From Muscardinus avellanarius (taxonomy: Eukaryota > Chordata > Mammalia > Rodentia > Gliridae): a DNA stretch of 64,000 bases. Where the stretch lies: the NCBI GenBank assembly GCA_963383645.1, contig OY726572.1, positions 25,092,292 through 25,156,291 on the forward strand, read 5' to 3'. The notes under the pieces are model-generated. The model was not told where the DNA came from. It did no database searches and saw nothing but the letters and a program-made list of their open reading frames with translations. The position numbers and the translations under genes are program-made. Below, piece by piece: positions 34,075 through 46,477 of the stretch. The number at the start of each line of letters is the position of its first letter. Within the stretch, counting starts at the first letter, position 1.

Positions 34075-34800
34075 TTCTTTGTAATCCACAAGTTTAAAAA
34101 GTAGTTATATTTTCCTCGTTTTTATTGCTATATAACATGTTATCATTCTACAATTCATTTAGACAGGTCCTCTCAATGGATTTTTGATATTCTTTGCCTC
34201 TTTGTTCTAATGAAAAATCATGCCTAAATGTTCTGGGACATACCACCTGATGAAAATATGCAAGACTGTCTCCAAGTTGTATTCCTAGGAGTAGAATTTC
34301 TAGGTTTAGTGTATGCACAAGCTCAAGTATGCCAAGTTATGTTCCAAGGCGGCACCGATTTATAATCTCACCAGTCCTGAGAGCGCATTCTCACCGCTGT
34401 ATATCCTCAGTAACTCTTGGTATTGACAAGCTGCTTATTTGTACCCGTCTAGTGGGAGTAAATGGCACCTCCTTGTGGTCTTAATTTGTTTCTCTGATTA
34501 CTGGTTAGATTGAGTATCTTTCAACATGCTTCTTCTCAATTCACATTCCCTCTCTGGAGAAATGAATATTCATATAGTACTCCCATTTGTCTATTGGGTT
34601 GTCTTTTTCTTATTGATTTCCAGGAATTCTTTACTTACCCTGGATATTCATCTTTCGTTGGCTATATACATTGCAAACATCTCCCAGTTTGTGGCCCTTC
34701 TGAATCTTTTACAGTGACTCTTGAAGAACACAGATATTCTTCTCTTCACATGAATATAAATGTATTTGCAAATATTTGCTACTAAGTTTAGTTTTTATAA
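34075..34800 (-). mobile_element. L1M-type 3' end remnant
   Basis: 'cctaggagtagaatttctag', 'cttgtggtcttaatttgttt', 'tgtctattgggttgtctttt' and 'ccctggatattcatctttcg' match reversed old L1 3' sequence. Confidence 0.6.
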
Positions 34801-35067
34801 GTTAAGCCAAATGTTAATTGTTATGGGAATTTGACATAAGAAGCCATAAAAGATTCTTTTTAAAAATACAGAAAGCTTATTTGTAATGATCACAATCATT
34901 TTTTCCAAAATACCGATTTAAAAATTTTTATGGCTCTATAATTATATTTATAGCTCTAAAATTTTATAGCTCTATAATTATATTCATAGGAAAAATTGTG
35001 AGATGGACTTCCAAAGAAACATTTTGAGTAGTAAATAATGCTAGAAGAAGAATATATGTCATATATT

Positions 35068-35091
35068 CATATATATATATATATATATATT
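35068..35091. repeat. (AT)n tract
   Basis: Alternating AT in an AT-rich region; 34800-35395 otherwise shows no named element. Confidence 0.9.
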
Positions 35092-35395
35092 CTTGATTTT
35101 TAAAATGTATCTGATAAAAAGCTCCATTTATTTCCTACATGTTAGATAGTGCAACCAGACCAGACTGGGTACATTCTCCATCATGACATATGGTAAGACA
35201 GTGATGTAACCTAGTGAGGAGAACACAGTGTAGTAAATTGAATTTGTGGCTTTCTCCAGAGATTATGGATGAATGATAGATCCTGGATTATCTGGAATCA
35301 TTGCACTCTAACAGTCAAAGAGCTCTGCCCTCATCTTATCCCATTTATCTCTTGGTCCCAGAAGAAAGTGTTGAAATAAAAAAGATTCTTTTCAA

Positions 35396-35646
35396 TTCCT
35401 CCATCACATTTATTTTTAATTTTTATTTTTTTGCGGGTCTGAGGATGGAATCCAGGGGCATTCTATCTCTGAGCTACATCCCCCTGCCCTATTTTTAATT
35501 CTTTATCTTGAAACAGGTTCTAAGTTGTGGAGGGCCTCACTAAGTAGCTGAGGCTGTCCGTGAACCATGATCCTCCAGTCTCGTCCTCCCAAGTACTGGG
35601 ATTACAAGCATGCGCACTATATGCCCAGCTTCCTCCATCACATTTA
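35396..35646 (-). mobile_element. Composite SINE (type I) with 17-bp target duplication
   Basis: 'ttcctccatcacattta' at 35396-35412 and 35630-35646, identical. The reverse body contains 'tgagctacatccccctgccc' and 'gattacaagcatgcgcac'. Confidence 0.93.
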
Positions 35647-35668
35647 AAAATGGAAATAGAGGAGTGTT

Positions 35669-36019
35669 ATGGTTTGGATCTGTATTGCTTCCCAAAAGCT
35701 CACATGTGAAAACCATGTCTCCAGGGCAGCCAGGTTCCAGGGAGGGGCCTGGATAGAGGAGGTGGTCACTGGGGTGGCGCCTCAGGGACCATGTGTCCCT
35801 GGCCCTGTCCATCCTCTCACTCTCTGCTTCCAGCCACCATGAGATGAGAGTGGCATCCACCCTCCATGCCTGGCAGCCGCAGTTCTACCTTGAAGCACAC
35901 CGACCATGGGCTGACTTCTGAAACTTCTGAAATCTTGAGCCCTAAATAAACCTTTCTTCCTCTAAGTTGGTCTTGTCTGCTATTTTGGTCACAGCTACCA
36001 AAAAGCTGACTAAACCAGG
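35669..36019 (+). mobile_element. MaLR-type solo LTR-like element
   Basis: Starts 'tgttatggtttggatctg', contains 'gctcacatgtgaaaaccat', 'ccctaaataaacctttcttc' (a polyadenylation signal in the expected place) and 'ttttggtcacagctaccaa', and ends 'gctgactaaac'. No internal genes. A 106-aa reverse frame through it is chance. Confidence 0.6.
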
Positions 36020-36167
36020 AAAAACTATTAACCCAGCAGAGGGCAGAATCAAAACCCTGTATGACTCCAAAGCCAAGAAGATGAAACTTAACCAATGTAA
36101 CTGCAATTGTGTTTTGAAAGTTAACTGTGCAAGTATGTAGTAAGTAGGGTTTGTCTTGGCTAATTTT

Positions 36168-36171
36168 TTTC

Positions 36172-36228
<57 letters not shown>

Positions 36229-36409
36229 TAATGGGGATTTGACCCAGGGGCATTTTTCTTCCAAGCTACACCCCCAGCCCTATTTTATTTAATTTTTGAA
36301 ACAGGGTCCCATTAAGTTGATGAGACCCTGCTGCAGCTATCCTTGAACTTGTGATCCTCCCATCTCAGTCTCCCAGGTACTAGGATTACAGTACTACTAT
36401 GCCTGGCTT
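36168..36409 (-). mobile_element. Composite B1/ID SINE with (GT)n tail
   Basis: (GT)n at 36172-36227 stands for the tail. Then 'tgacccaggggcattttt', 'gaaacagggtcccattaag' and 'cagtctcccaggtactagg'. Confidence 0.85.
36172..36227. repeat. (GT)n microsatellite, one interruption
   Basis: Reverse of a CA-expanded SINE tail. Confidence 0.96.
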
Positions 36410-36442
36410 AAATTTATTTTAAAAAATATTTTGCATGACTTA

Positions 36443-36456
36443 CTTCACTTCCTATT

Positions 36457-36491
<35 letters not shown>

Positions 36492-36688
36492 TTTTGTGGT
36501 ACTGGGGTTCCTGGAGACCTTTCTATCTCCGGGCTACACTCCCAGACCTATTTTATATTTTTTATTTGGAAACAGGGTCTCTTAAGCCAGCGAGGCTGGC
36601 TCCGAACCAGTGTGATCCTCCTGTCTCCGCCTCCCAAGCGCAGGGATTACAAGCGTGTGCCACCACGCCCAGCTTCACTCCCTATTTA
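36443..36688 (-). mobile_element. Composite SINE (type II) with near-perfect target duplication
   Basis: 'cttcacttcctattt' before and 'cttcactccctattta' after, one mismatch. A (TTTA)n tail lies at 36454-36494, then 'ttcctggagacctttctatc' and 'tcttaagccagcgaggctgg'. Confidence 0.93.
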
Positions 36689-37829
36689 AAATGAGCAAAA
36701 CTCCAAAAGATTTGGCACCAAAGAATATATGTCATGGGTAAACACAATAACTTCTGTGAGTTCTTGGCTTCTCTGGCAAAAATAATTTCAACACAGCAGT
36801 CAGATATAAAAGTGGAGGTTTAGTTCAAATAAAGTAAAGATACACATTCAGGGAGAGCATGAGAGGCCATGGGGGTCTTTGAGATCCTTCCTTTATAGGG
36901 GTCCCAGAGCTCGGGGGTGACTAGGGATACATGACTGGACTAGTGGTCTGGACTTTTACATCCTAGAATCAGATGGGTAGTGTCTAGGTGATATCTGACC
37001 TGGCCTCTCCTAAAAGATCTTTTGTTTATTAGGCATCTCAGAAATCTCAGGTGCAGAAAGAGGCCATTGTGATTAAGGGTGTGGGTTCATCCAGGCTTCT
37101 GCCCAAGACACACCCTATAGGAGGTAAAGATGATAACCTTTCCAGATTTTAAAACTATTATTTGCCTTTCTTTCCCAATTCTTCTCTTTTTTACCTCAAA
37201 TTTTATTTCTTCCATTCTACCTCAGGTCTGAATACTTTCAAGGTCAGTCCAACCTTGCTCTATCTGGGATGGCTCTGGTCCCAGGTCAAAAGCTGCTTTT
37301 GACTCCCATGGGCATCTGTGTTCAGTTCTAGGAGCTATATTCCAAGACGTTCATGGACAAAAATCTTAATTGTATCCAAAGTAGAATGTTTGGGTAGTCT
37401 AAAGACCCTGGCCAAGGAGACAAGCATTCTACTGGCAGGCAGATTTTGCACATAGTTAAACTCACTGGAACTATGTGGTGACTATCTATTTGGCATAAGC
37501 CAAGGCCATTTAGACCCCCCCAAATATGAGGGTCCTGGACATCCATTTCTGGGAAGCAAAGGTAGAGATCCAGAGTTTATTGGGAGAAGGGCAAATGGAG
37601 ATCCACAGATGCACCCTTCTCAGCCCTGCTGCCCTGCTCCCTGGTCCTCTAGCCTAACACCTCCAGACTAGTCTGAGACAGTAGAGGTTCAACAACCTCT
37701 GCACCCAAAGCTGGGCTCCCCACTCCTTCTCTGGCTCCTAATGTTAGGCTCCAGTTTGGAAAACCAGGCTCTGCCTTGTCTTCGTAAGAAAAACGAACAA
37801 AAGAGGCAGCAGAGAGTGGGGGTTATAAG

Positions 37830-38030
37830 CAGGTGGAACCAGGTAGAAACTTGGGTTGGATCCAGCTGCAGCTTATTGCCTGAATGTCCTTGGGCACTGA
37901 TAACTCTGAGCCTCCTTTCTTTACATATAACTGGAGGTGGAGGTAGTAAAACCACCTCCTAGCGCGAAATGAGTAGTAAATGAGAAGATTGTAAAGTGCT
38001 TGGTGTGGCAGCTGGTAAATCTTGTGACCA
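37830..38030 (+). repeat. MIR SINE remnant
   Basis: 'aacttgggttggatccagct', 'tccttgggcactgataactc' and 'gtaaatgagaagattgtaaa' match MIR in order; one of the longer copies here. Confidence 0.65.
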
Positions 38031-38403
38031 CAGACTCACTGTGTGTGGCTCACTGCCTCCACCCTGAACTTCAGCCCAGAGCTCCAGGCCTTCCTCCTGG
38101 CTGGTGGGCACTGCAGGCACTGGCCGGCCTCGGCCTCTGTGCACTGAAGTTCTCTCAGAACCTACCGCTGGAACAGGATCCCACAGCCTTTCTTGTCCCG
38201 GGAGCCTTTTCTTCTCCCTGCCCACCCTGCCCACAGTGATGCAGGATGTCCCCAGGCCAGCCACATCCCCTGTGGAAAGGACCTGAAGGCTAAGGAAACC
38301 CTCATGATCTATGTGGTCCAGAGGGTGGAACTAGTCCCCACGTTTGCGGAAGGGGAGGTGTGCTATAGAGCTTTGCCACAGAGCTTTCTGTGGTGAGAGA
38401 AAT

Positions 38404-38578
38404 ATTCTATATCCATGCTACCTACTACGGTAGTCTCTAGTCGCTTGTGGCTATCAAGCACTTGAAATACGGCTGGTGCGAGTACGGGACTGTGTTTTAA
38501 TTTTCTTCCGTTTTATTTCACCATTTCATATGTAAATATCTTGATGCGACTAGCGGCTGCCTTATTGGATAGCACTGG
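38404..38578 (+). mobile_element. MER5A-type hAT-Charlie remnant
   Basis: 'cttgtggctatcaagcactt', 'gaaatacggctggtgcgagt', an AT-rich centre and 'gcctta' followed by 'ttggatagcactgg' at the end. Confidence 0.75.
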
Positions 38579-39427
38579 AGGAAAGGGCTGCTAACGACAT
38601 GGATTAGCAGGGAGCAAGGACGGACGTGAGCACACGTGGATGGACTAGTCGAGTGGAAGGAGATGGCAGTAAAACAGTGGTGCAGAAGCATCTTTGAATC
38701 GGGCAGTTCCCTTTCAACTTTGCCCAGCCCGGCTCTTCCCACTCCATTGCTTTTCTTTAGCCTCCGATTGCCCTATCACCAAACCACTCACTTTCGGCCA
38801 ATGGCGGGACCCAGGAAATCAGTTCCCCCAAGCCTCAGAGTGACAGGTCCGGGCCTCGTCCTGGTTGTGGTCCTGCCTGCGGGGCTTGCTTAACATCTCC
38901 AACCACTAAGGGTGACTTTGCATCTTGTTTTCAACCAACAGAGAAATAGGAAGCAGTGTTCAGTTGCTGCCTGCCCAGGAGTGAGGTACACAGCCCTCTC
39001 CTGGCTGGTGTTTTTCAGAACAATGGAAATAAATCTGATGTAATGTAGCAGAACACGACAAGGGACGGTTTTCCCCTTAACAAATACTCATTTGAAATGG
39101 TGCCCAAACCTTGCACGAGGAGCGATCTATTTCCCACAACAGTGTTCCAGCAAAACCCATTACTAATTCCACAACTCAAATTAAAACTAACAGAGCTTGA
39201 AGGCTGGAGTTGATCCTCTCTGCTGACAAGGAACAAGGAAGGGTGGGGGAAGGGCCCTGCACACTCTCGTGTGTATGTGTTTAATTACACTGTTTAACAC
39301 ACGGAGAATAATTTAGCCACCCAAGTGGAGAAAATAAGGCACTTAACTGCTCTCTGGTGGGGAAAAAAAAAAACCCCAGCACCAATCACTTTCAGCTATA
39401 AGACACCTCAGCACACCTCAGGGCTTG

Positions 39428-39690
39428 GGAGACAGAGGGGAGCAGGGAGGGAGAAGGAAGGAGAGGGGGAGAGAGAGGAGAGTCAGACAAAGAAGGGAGA
39501 GGGAGCTCCAGGCAGAAAGAGAGGAGAGAGCAAAGGAGGGAGGGAGGGAGAGGGAGAAGGAGAGAGAGAGGGAGAGGGAGGGAGGGAGAGGGAGAAGGAG
39601 AGAGGGAGAGGGAGGGAGGGAGAGGGAGAGGGAGAGAAAAGGAGAGAACAAAAGGAAAGGAGAGAGAGGGAGAGCAGAAAGAGAAGCAAC
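39428..39690. repeat. Polypurine (GGAGA)n-type tract
   Basis: About 260 bp almost purely G/A, with repeats of 'gggagggagagggagaagg' (near 39543 and 39585). Open frames on both strands across it (up to 238 aa) are low-complexity artefacts. Confidence 0.95.
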
Positions 39691-41684
39691 AGGGAGATGT
39701 GGAAATATAATTTTGTGCATATGCAAATCTGCCTTGAGTGGAGACTGGGTGCCCACTCTCACCTCTCATGGAGAGCTTGTGGAAGAAGGTGTCTGTGTGA
39801 AAATGAACACCGACATCAGATTTTGATGACGGGACTTGTCCCTAAACAGGAACCGTCCATTGATCCATTTCCATGTCTCTGTGGCCTAAAAGCTACAGGT
39901 ATGGGTCGTGTCCCCCAGAAAGGTAGGTCTGAGAGAAAGGCTCACTTGGCAGAAGGAGAAACTGAGGCCTGGGATCGATCAGTAGAAATCCAGGGAGCAC
40001 TTGTAGTTGACTCCTACCAGGCCCTGCTAACTTTTGTTTAACTGGGGCTCAGAGGTGTTCAGGGTAAGCAAGTATTTTCATCCTCCAAGATAATCTTGAA
40101 TCCACAAAGGGCCGGGGAAGTGGGAGGCATGAGAGAAACCTCTCCTGTGGCTTCAGATTTAGAAAGTTACGAAGCGTCTCGGATCTGGAGCAGGTGCCAG
40201 AGAAGTGAGTGCTCAGAATAGAACCATCCATCGGCTGCCAGCGTGGTTTGGGAACGCAGAATCAGGCTTAGCTAAAGGACTCTAACTCCCGCGGCTCCAT
40301 CAGTGTAGCTCCACTAAGGCCTCAAGGCTCATTGTGAGCCTTGGGTACGTTGCTCCCTCCTCCTCTAGCCTCAGTTTCTCCACTTGGAACACTTAGAAGG
40401 TTGCACATACTCTCCTAACGGCTTCTCAACTGTAACATTCTGTGCTTCTGGAGCTGAGGATATGGGTTCTTTGGCACCTTAAATGGTATTGTTGGGCAGA
40501 TGATAAAACAGGAACCTAGCAAATGTTTTATTCCTTTCCATTTAGTTTAGATTTGTTGTGTATCAACAAACAAAAAAAAGAAGCTCGTATTTGCATGAAA
40601 AGGACCTTTTCTGCCCTCCCCAGAGATGGTTGGTATATGATATGTGTCATTCAATTAAGAAAGAGGTCTAGAATATTCTGGGTAGATTGTGAACTGTAAT
40701 CTATGAACAAGGTAGAGTATTCTTTCTGGATTCTACAGTTACATGCATCTCAGGGACACCATGTAATATTTGATATGTCCCTGGATTTCTGGGCATAGAT
40801 GTGTTTCAGCCCTGAAGAAGAAATATGTTTCCCACTTATTAAACAAACTTGGGGAACCTAGGAGCCTGCCATTTGTCAGCCCCTAAATCCTGTATCTTGA
40901 AAGCCACTGTTTCGGACTAGGGCTTCCCAAGAGGAAAAAGGGAGCGGGGACAGTCAATCAGTAGGGTTAGGAACCTTGAGGAAGAGAACAGAGGCATAGG
41001 GGCCAAGATGTCAGGAAGGACACACCCTAACATGAGAGGGCATCTAGGTGTCACTCATGTTACCATCCCCATGCCTCCTCATCCCTCAGATATGAAAACA
41101 GACAGACACTGCTATGCCCCCAGATGATAGAGCTCTTGAGAGACTCCCACCCTGGTGCTGCTGCTGGCCACAGCATGGAAGAGAGGAAAGGCCAGCCCAA
41201 CCAGCAGGTGGACTGTAGCCCATGACTGGTCCAGAGGTGGTCATCTCAGGCCAGGGGTGTCCACAGAGGTGAGGGGCAGAGTCCAGTGCTGGCTCCTCCA
41301 ACAGCCCCCAGGTGTGAGGGTGGCAGGGGTGGGGAGAGAGACCACCTCATACCATCAGCCCAGCACTTTGGCTAAGGGGCCATTTTCTTTTCTAAGCTCA
41401 GGGACGTCCTATGGTGGTTCCCAGGAAGGACCAGCCAACTTCCTTGTTCTAAGAGTTTTCTCAGAATTTGCAGTCCTGGGCTTCATGTGAGTTGGTTTGT
41501 GTTTGTTTTGGGGTGTGCTGGGGATGGAACTCGGGGTCCTGGGGATCTGAGATATTTCTGAGAAAAACACGTTTGAGGTCAGGGACCAGGCGTGGACCAG
41601 TGGGAGGGGAAAAGCCTTTTGAAAACAAAAGCTTTCTGTGTCCAATATGTCAAAGGGTAGCATGGAAGAGAATGAACTTAGAAA

Positions 41685-41710
41685 GTGTGTGTGTGTGTGT
41701 GTGTGTGTGC

Positions 41711-41757
<47 letters not shown>

Positions 41758-41760
41758 TGT
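41685..41760. repeat. (GT)n microsatellite
   Basis: About 38 units with a GCGC interruption near 41709 and one GTAT. Not attached to a SINE. Confidence 0.97.
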
Positions 41761-44613
41761 AGATGTGGGGGTAACTCTGAATGTGTGGCAGAGCAGAGCA
41801 GAGACGGTTGAGATCCTCTGAGGGGATCCCACGGTCCTTCACCCCCACCCCTCAGAGCATTTGAATGAGGAGCCGCAGGTGAGAAAGAAGCTTGGAGACA
41901 AGAGCAGAAATGGTCTCAGGAGCTTGTGAGGAAGCAAAATGAACAGCGTGAGGAAGAACAGCCCCCACCCGGGACTGGACAGGGGGCCCCTGCCTAAGAG
42001 GTTCTGAGGATGTCAGGGTCCCGCCTGCTGCCTACATGGCTTTCCAGAACAGGTGAGGCCTGCAGGGAGTCAGAGGAGAGCCTGTGTCCATTTGTGGAAA
42101 GTGACCTGGCTGAGAGAGCAGACAGGGTTCAATCACAGGTCAGAGGGAGACAGTGGTGCTGGGCTGGGGCAGCCCTGAGTTGATGGAATGTGCCAGCCGC
42201 TTTCCCTCCCCGCCCCTCCCTAGGGATACCTCCTGGAAGGTCCTTGACTTCAGTTCCTTAGAGGAAGCTGGAGCCTGCAGTGGAGCGTGGTGCTGTAGTC
42301 CAGCTGCAGACAGTCCAGCCGCAGACAGTCACTTGGGGAAGATTAGACTGGGGAGAAGACAGTGTTGGGCCAGGAGACCTGGGCTCGCGTTGCTGTGGCT
42401 TGGGACCTCATTGCCTCTCCTGCCTCAGGCCCCGGGAGCCCACTGGCTCCAGATGGGTCATTGGCATGTCTCCGAAGGTAGCTGCGGTCAGCTGGGATGG
42501 AGACAACATCCCTTGGCGACTCTGGTCCGCAGGTGTGACCAGGTCAGGCTCGGTTCTCTGGGTGGGGAGATGGGGGGAGGTCCTGGTCAGGCCTGATCCT
42601 CAGGCCTGTGAGATGGGCACAGCAGGGCTGGCCCGGCATGATTAGAGGGCAGGAATAGTGCTGCCCAGGGGACCATTCGTTTGGGGGAAAGCAAAGGTCC
42701 TGGCCACTCTGAGCTTTAAAGGTCCCGTGGAGCTTATTTGGTGGAAGAAGGATGTTAACCCCAGGGCCCTGGCTCTCTCTCAGCCCAGGTCCTTAGAGGC
42801 AGCCCATCACCCAGGCCACTGCCTCAGCACACAGTACAGTCTTCTCAGTACCCCTGAGGGACTGGCTTCAAGATCCCCTGTGGGTGCCAAAATCTGAGGA
42901 TGCTCAAGTCTCATATAAAATAGTACTCAAAACCTAAGCACAACCTCCTGTATATTTTAAATAATCTATAGATTACTTATAAATACCTAATACAATATGT
43001 CATATAGTTATATGACTATTAATGTCATATAACTAGTCATATGACAATATAACTATAATGTCATATAAATAGTTATTCTACTATATTGTTTAGGAAATGA
43101 TAACAAGAAAAATGTCTGTTCATGTTCAGTATGAAAATTTTTTTCTAAGTTTTGATTTGCGATTGGTTAAATGTGTAGACCCAGAACCCACAGATACAGA
43201 GGGCTGACTATATGTTCAGTATACATCTAATAGGCTATATTTATGCAATCAATCAATATAAATGTATTGACAATAATATTGACTGATAAATGTATTGACA
43301 ATATTCAATTAGTAGGATATTTATCATTCCTCGCATGTACAATTTCACCAGAGGGGAGAGTGGCAAACTTTCACTTTACACTCCTACAATGGTCTCTTTG
43401 AGAAGTTGGATCTTTAAGAGTTGTTTATTAGATCTTTTAAAATTGTATTTATTTGATTCAACTAATAAACTAACAAATTTCAACAAAAACAAAGAGATTA
43501 TCTCTGAAGCAATGCAGGAACTGGACAAGACAACCTTAGCATCATAGAAGGCTGGAAGGTTTCTGAGGGATTCCACATTCAGTCGTCTGTAATATTAAGG
43601 TGGGGAAACAAGGCCTGGCTGAGATTTCCTGGTTGTTTACTGGAAGAAACAGCCTTATAGATCAGTGAACTTTCCATGTACTGCATGGCTTTTCATTATA
43701 TTGCAGAATTTTTTATTCAAAAAAAATATTTATGCAAAGCCAACACTAATACATACTAGGGAAGAATGCCCCAAGAATTCAGGAATCAAGACAACAGAAA
43801 GACTGAGCTCAGGGTCTCCATGGGCCAAGGCAGTGTTTCTTACTTGTGTTCAGTATGAGAATGGCTAGAATCATCAGTTGTGCCAATTTGGGCTTTCCAG
43901 AGCCTTTATTATTATATTCAAATCTGAATCGTGACCCTCCAAGGAGGGAAGAGTAGAAGGCAACATTAGTCCAAATATTGGTCACTGAAACTTTATGTCA
44001 AAGAGTTCCCAGAATTCGTACTCTCTGTGCTGAGTTTTAGGAAACACTGTTCGAGAGGTGTAGTCTCAAGGGTGGGAGAAAATCAGCACTCTCCTCTTGA
44101 TTCCTCTTACCCTGTGCATGTCCTTTCTATCTATCGGTGGCATGTTCTGACATGCAACATTTTGAAAGCATTAGGATGCATCCATCTGAATTCTTCTAAA
44201 CATGGAGAAGAAATGGGATGGAACAGCCTAGAGGTGACCCTAGGAGACACTAAAGCCTTGCACAGTGTCCAGAAAATATTAATAAAGAGGATTTGATTTC
44301 TCTTGACTGTATCTTTAGTGCAGCCTCAGGTTTTTTGGGCCTTATCTATCTCTGGGACTCTTGTTCCCCTTTTTACCCCATTCAAGAAAGTGACTCTGAT
44401 GGCCACTTCTGGTCTCAGGTAAGGACCAAGCCTCAGGGACTAGAAACTGGGTTTCCCAGAGGCTGCCGAGGGGTCAGATGACACAAGTAGTCATTGCAGG
44501 AGAGCAAAATCCTTGGGACAAGAAAAGAGAGGAGAAAGGAAGCCAGTTGTAAGTTCCTTCTTCACCCTCTCTCTGATGGACTGTTCTAAGGCACAATGTT
44601 TCTGTAAAGCTAA
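41761..44613. other. Upstream region, GC-rich left part
   Basis: 41761-42830 is relatively GC-rich single-copy DNA without a supported exon. A Tigger-like element follows (42832-43214). 43215-44613 is AT-richer, with no named element. Confidence 0.45.
42832..43214 (+). mobile_element. Tigger/MER2-type DNA transposon remnant
   Basis: 'gtgccaaaatctgaggatgc', 'caacctcctgtatattttaa', 'tagattacttataaatacct' and 'cagatacagagggctgac' follow a Tigger-derived non-autonomous element. A local 'gtcatata' repetition (42995-43075) is internal expansion. Confidence 0.65.
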
Positions 44614-44950
44614 TCCCACAGATGTCTTTTTTTTCTTTTAATAATTTTTATTGAACATAAATAGTATACATTTAAACTATATTTGGTGCTCTCTCCCCCC
44701 CACCCCCGTTTTCCCTTCCCCCCTCCCACCAATGGTTGTCCAGGTTAACCATGTCTTATTCATGATTTTACACATGTTCAGATGTAGACCCTCATTAATC
44801 AAGATCGGCCTTCCTCCTCTCCTATCTTTCCATTCAAATTTTGCTGGTATTTCCCCTCCATTATCTGGAGTCCCACTGATATCCTTTGTGTTTCCTAGTT
44901 TGGGCATATTAGAGGAAACATATGTACCTTCTCCTTCCCACAGATGTCTT
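44614..44950 (-). mobile_element. 5'-truncated retroelement 3' end with perfect 15-bp target duplication
   Basis: Body 44629-44935. 'tcccacagatgtctt' at 44614-44628 and 44936-44950, identical. Read on the minus strand it ends with a G-rich tract, 'atagtttaaatgtatac', 'ttatgttcaataaaaatta' and an A-rich tail, like a LINE 3' end. The last ~115 bp match 61855-61975. Family not named. Confidence 0.85.
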
Positions 44951-45139
44951 GCTGTGAACAGAGCAAGGTGGGTGATGTTGTATTGCTTCCCATGATTCTC
45001 TGCTTATTTCTCATTTCTCTTCCTCTCACAACCCTGGAACTGCCTCTCCTAGTAAGTAAGTACCTTAGCACTTAGCACTTTGCTTGGGATTTATTTCACA
45101 TAGAACTCAGGCTAAAGAAATGTCAATAGTAATGAATAA

Positions 45140-45325
45140 AAATTTCGTGAGCACTTATGTGCCAGATACTGCTAAATACTTTTCACATACAACCTCATTT
45201 AATCCTTCCAATCTTAAGAGAAAGATACTGTGGTTACTACAGTTTAGTGATGAGAAAACTGAGATCCAGAAAGCTTAAGTTATATGCCCAAAGTAATACA
45301 GCTAAAACAGATTTAGTATCAGGTA
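45140..45325 (-). repeat. MIR SINE remnant
   Basis: 'tgtgccagatactgctaaat', 'gatgagaaaactgagatcc' and 'taatacagctaaaacag' match reverse MIR. Confidence 0.65.
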
Positions 45326-45371
45326 CAATACTTGACAGAGTATGTCCTCTATACTAAGAAGTGGGTCATTT

Positions 45372-45414
45372 ACCTTCCTTCTTTCCTTCCTTCCTTCTTT
45401 CCTTCCTTCCTTCC
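45372..45414. repeat. (TTCC)n microsatellite
   Basis: Reverse of a (GGAA)-expanded SINE tail. Confidence 0.95.
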
Positions 45415-45596
45415 TTTTTTGTACTGGGTATCGAACTCAGGAGTGCTCTACCACTGAGCTACATCCCCAGCCCTTTTTACTTTTTATTTTGAGACACAAT
45501 TTCATTAAGTTTTCCAGGCTTGCCTTATACCTGCAACCTTCCTGTCTCAGCCTCCCAAGTACTGAGATTTATAGGTTTGCACCACAGCATCTGACT
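45415..45596 (-). mobile_element. Composite B1/ID SINE, older
   Basis: 'gtatcgaactcaggagtgc', 'gagctacatccccagccc', 'gagacacaatttcattaag' and 'cagcctcccaagtactgag'. Confidence 0.85.
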
Positions 45597-45599
45597 CAT

Positions 45600-46477
45600 T
45601 TGCATTTCTTAGTAGCACCTTTACATATAAGCTATTCTTTAAGGAGGTCACTGAACATGACCAAGTAGCCAGGGGACAGAACAAGGTACAACAGAACTCT
45701 AGTGCATCATTTGTGTCTGGCATGAGCTTAACAGCAGGTCACCTTTTCCATCTACAAATTGGGAATAATGAGCTCATGATGCATGTAACTCTTGCCTATT
45801 ATACAACTGGTAGATTATTATATTCTCATCAATCAACGTACTAATCACTGAGCCTTCCTATAGTTATCAGGTACCTCATCCCCCCAGAAAAGCATCTAGG
45901 TCAAGCTGTGGACAAGGTGGGACAATTCAAGAGGATAGCTAATCCAAGATCTAGTTAAGGCCTGGGGAGTGAACAAAGTTTAGTTTGTGACCCAGGACAA
46001 ACAGGACAGTCAGTGATCACACTGAAACTGCAGAGAGAAACATGTGCACTCGGATTCAAGTTAAACAGCTGGACTATGTCCCTGAGAATAGCATCACATC
46101 TCAGTAATGCCAGGACTTGGGCACATAGAGACGTCTGTGACTGCCGCAGTGGTAGGGGTATGGGAGCTATCTGAATCTCTGAAATGGTGGTGATCAGTAT
46201 CTTGTGATTAGTACAGGTTTTCCAACTTTGTTCATTTAACTGGTATATGCTGGATGATTGGAAAACAAAGGGCCTGGGCAGAATATTCCTTTTAGCAATT
46301 TTTTATTAAATGCTTACTGTGTGTCAGAAGCTATGGATGAACAGAGAAGGCATGATTTCTGCTATCAGGACGTTCATTTTGTCAGCCCTCAAGGTTTCAG
46401 AAAGCACAGGTGGCTCAGGAAGTGAGAGCTCTTCTCTCTGCATGAACTGGGAAAAATTTCAATAAACTTCTCTTAGA
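45600..46477. other. Single-copy-looking spacer
   Basis: Nothing recognised on either strand. Confidence 0.5.

Larger units (their letters stand above)
36689..41684. other. Upstream region without recognised exon
   Basis: Contains a MIR (37830-38030), MER5A (38404-38578), a repeat-free block (38890-39400) and a purine-rich tract (39428-39690). 36700-37800 and 39700-41680 look single copy, with nothing I can name. Confidence 0.5.

Noticed and set aside
35540..35860. 106-aa minus-strand frame
   Set aside because: Spans a SINE 5' end and an LTR-like element; no protein family resemblance.
39325..40041. 238-aa Glu/Arg/Gly-rich frame
   Set aside because: It is a direct translation of the polypurine tract; the opposite strand is open in several frames for the same reason.
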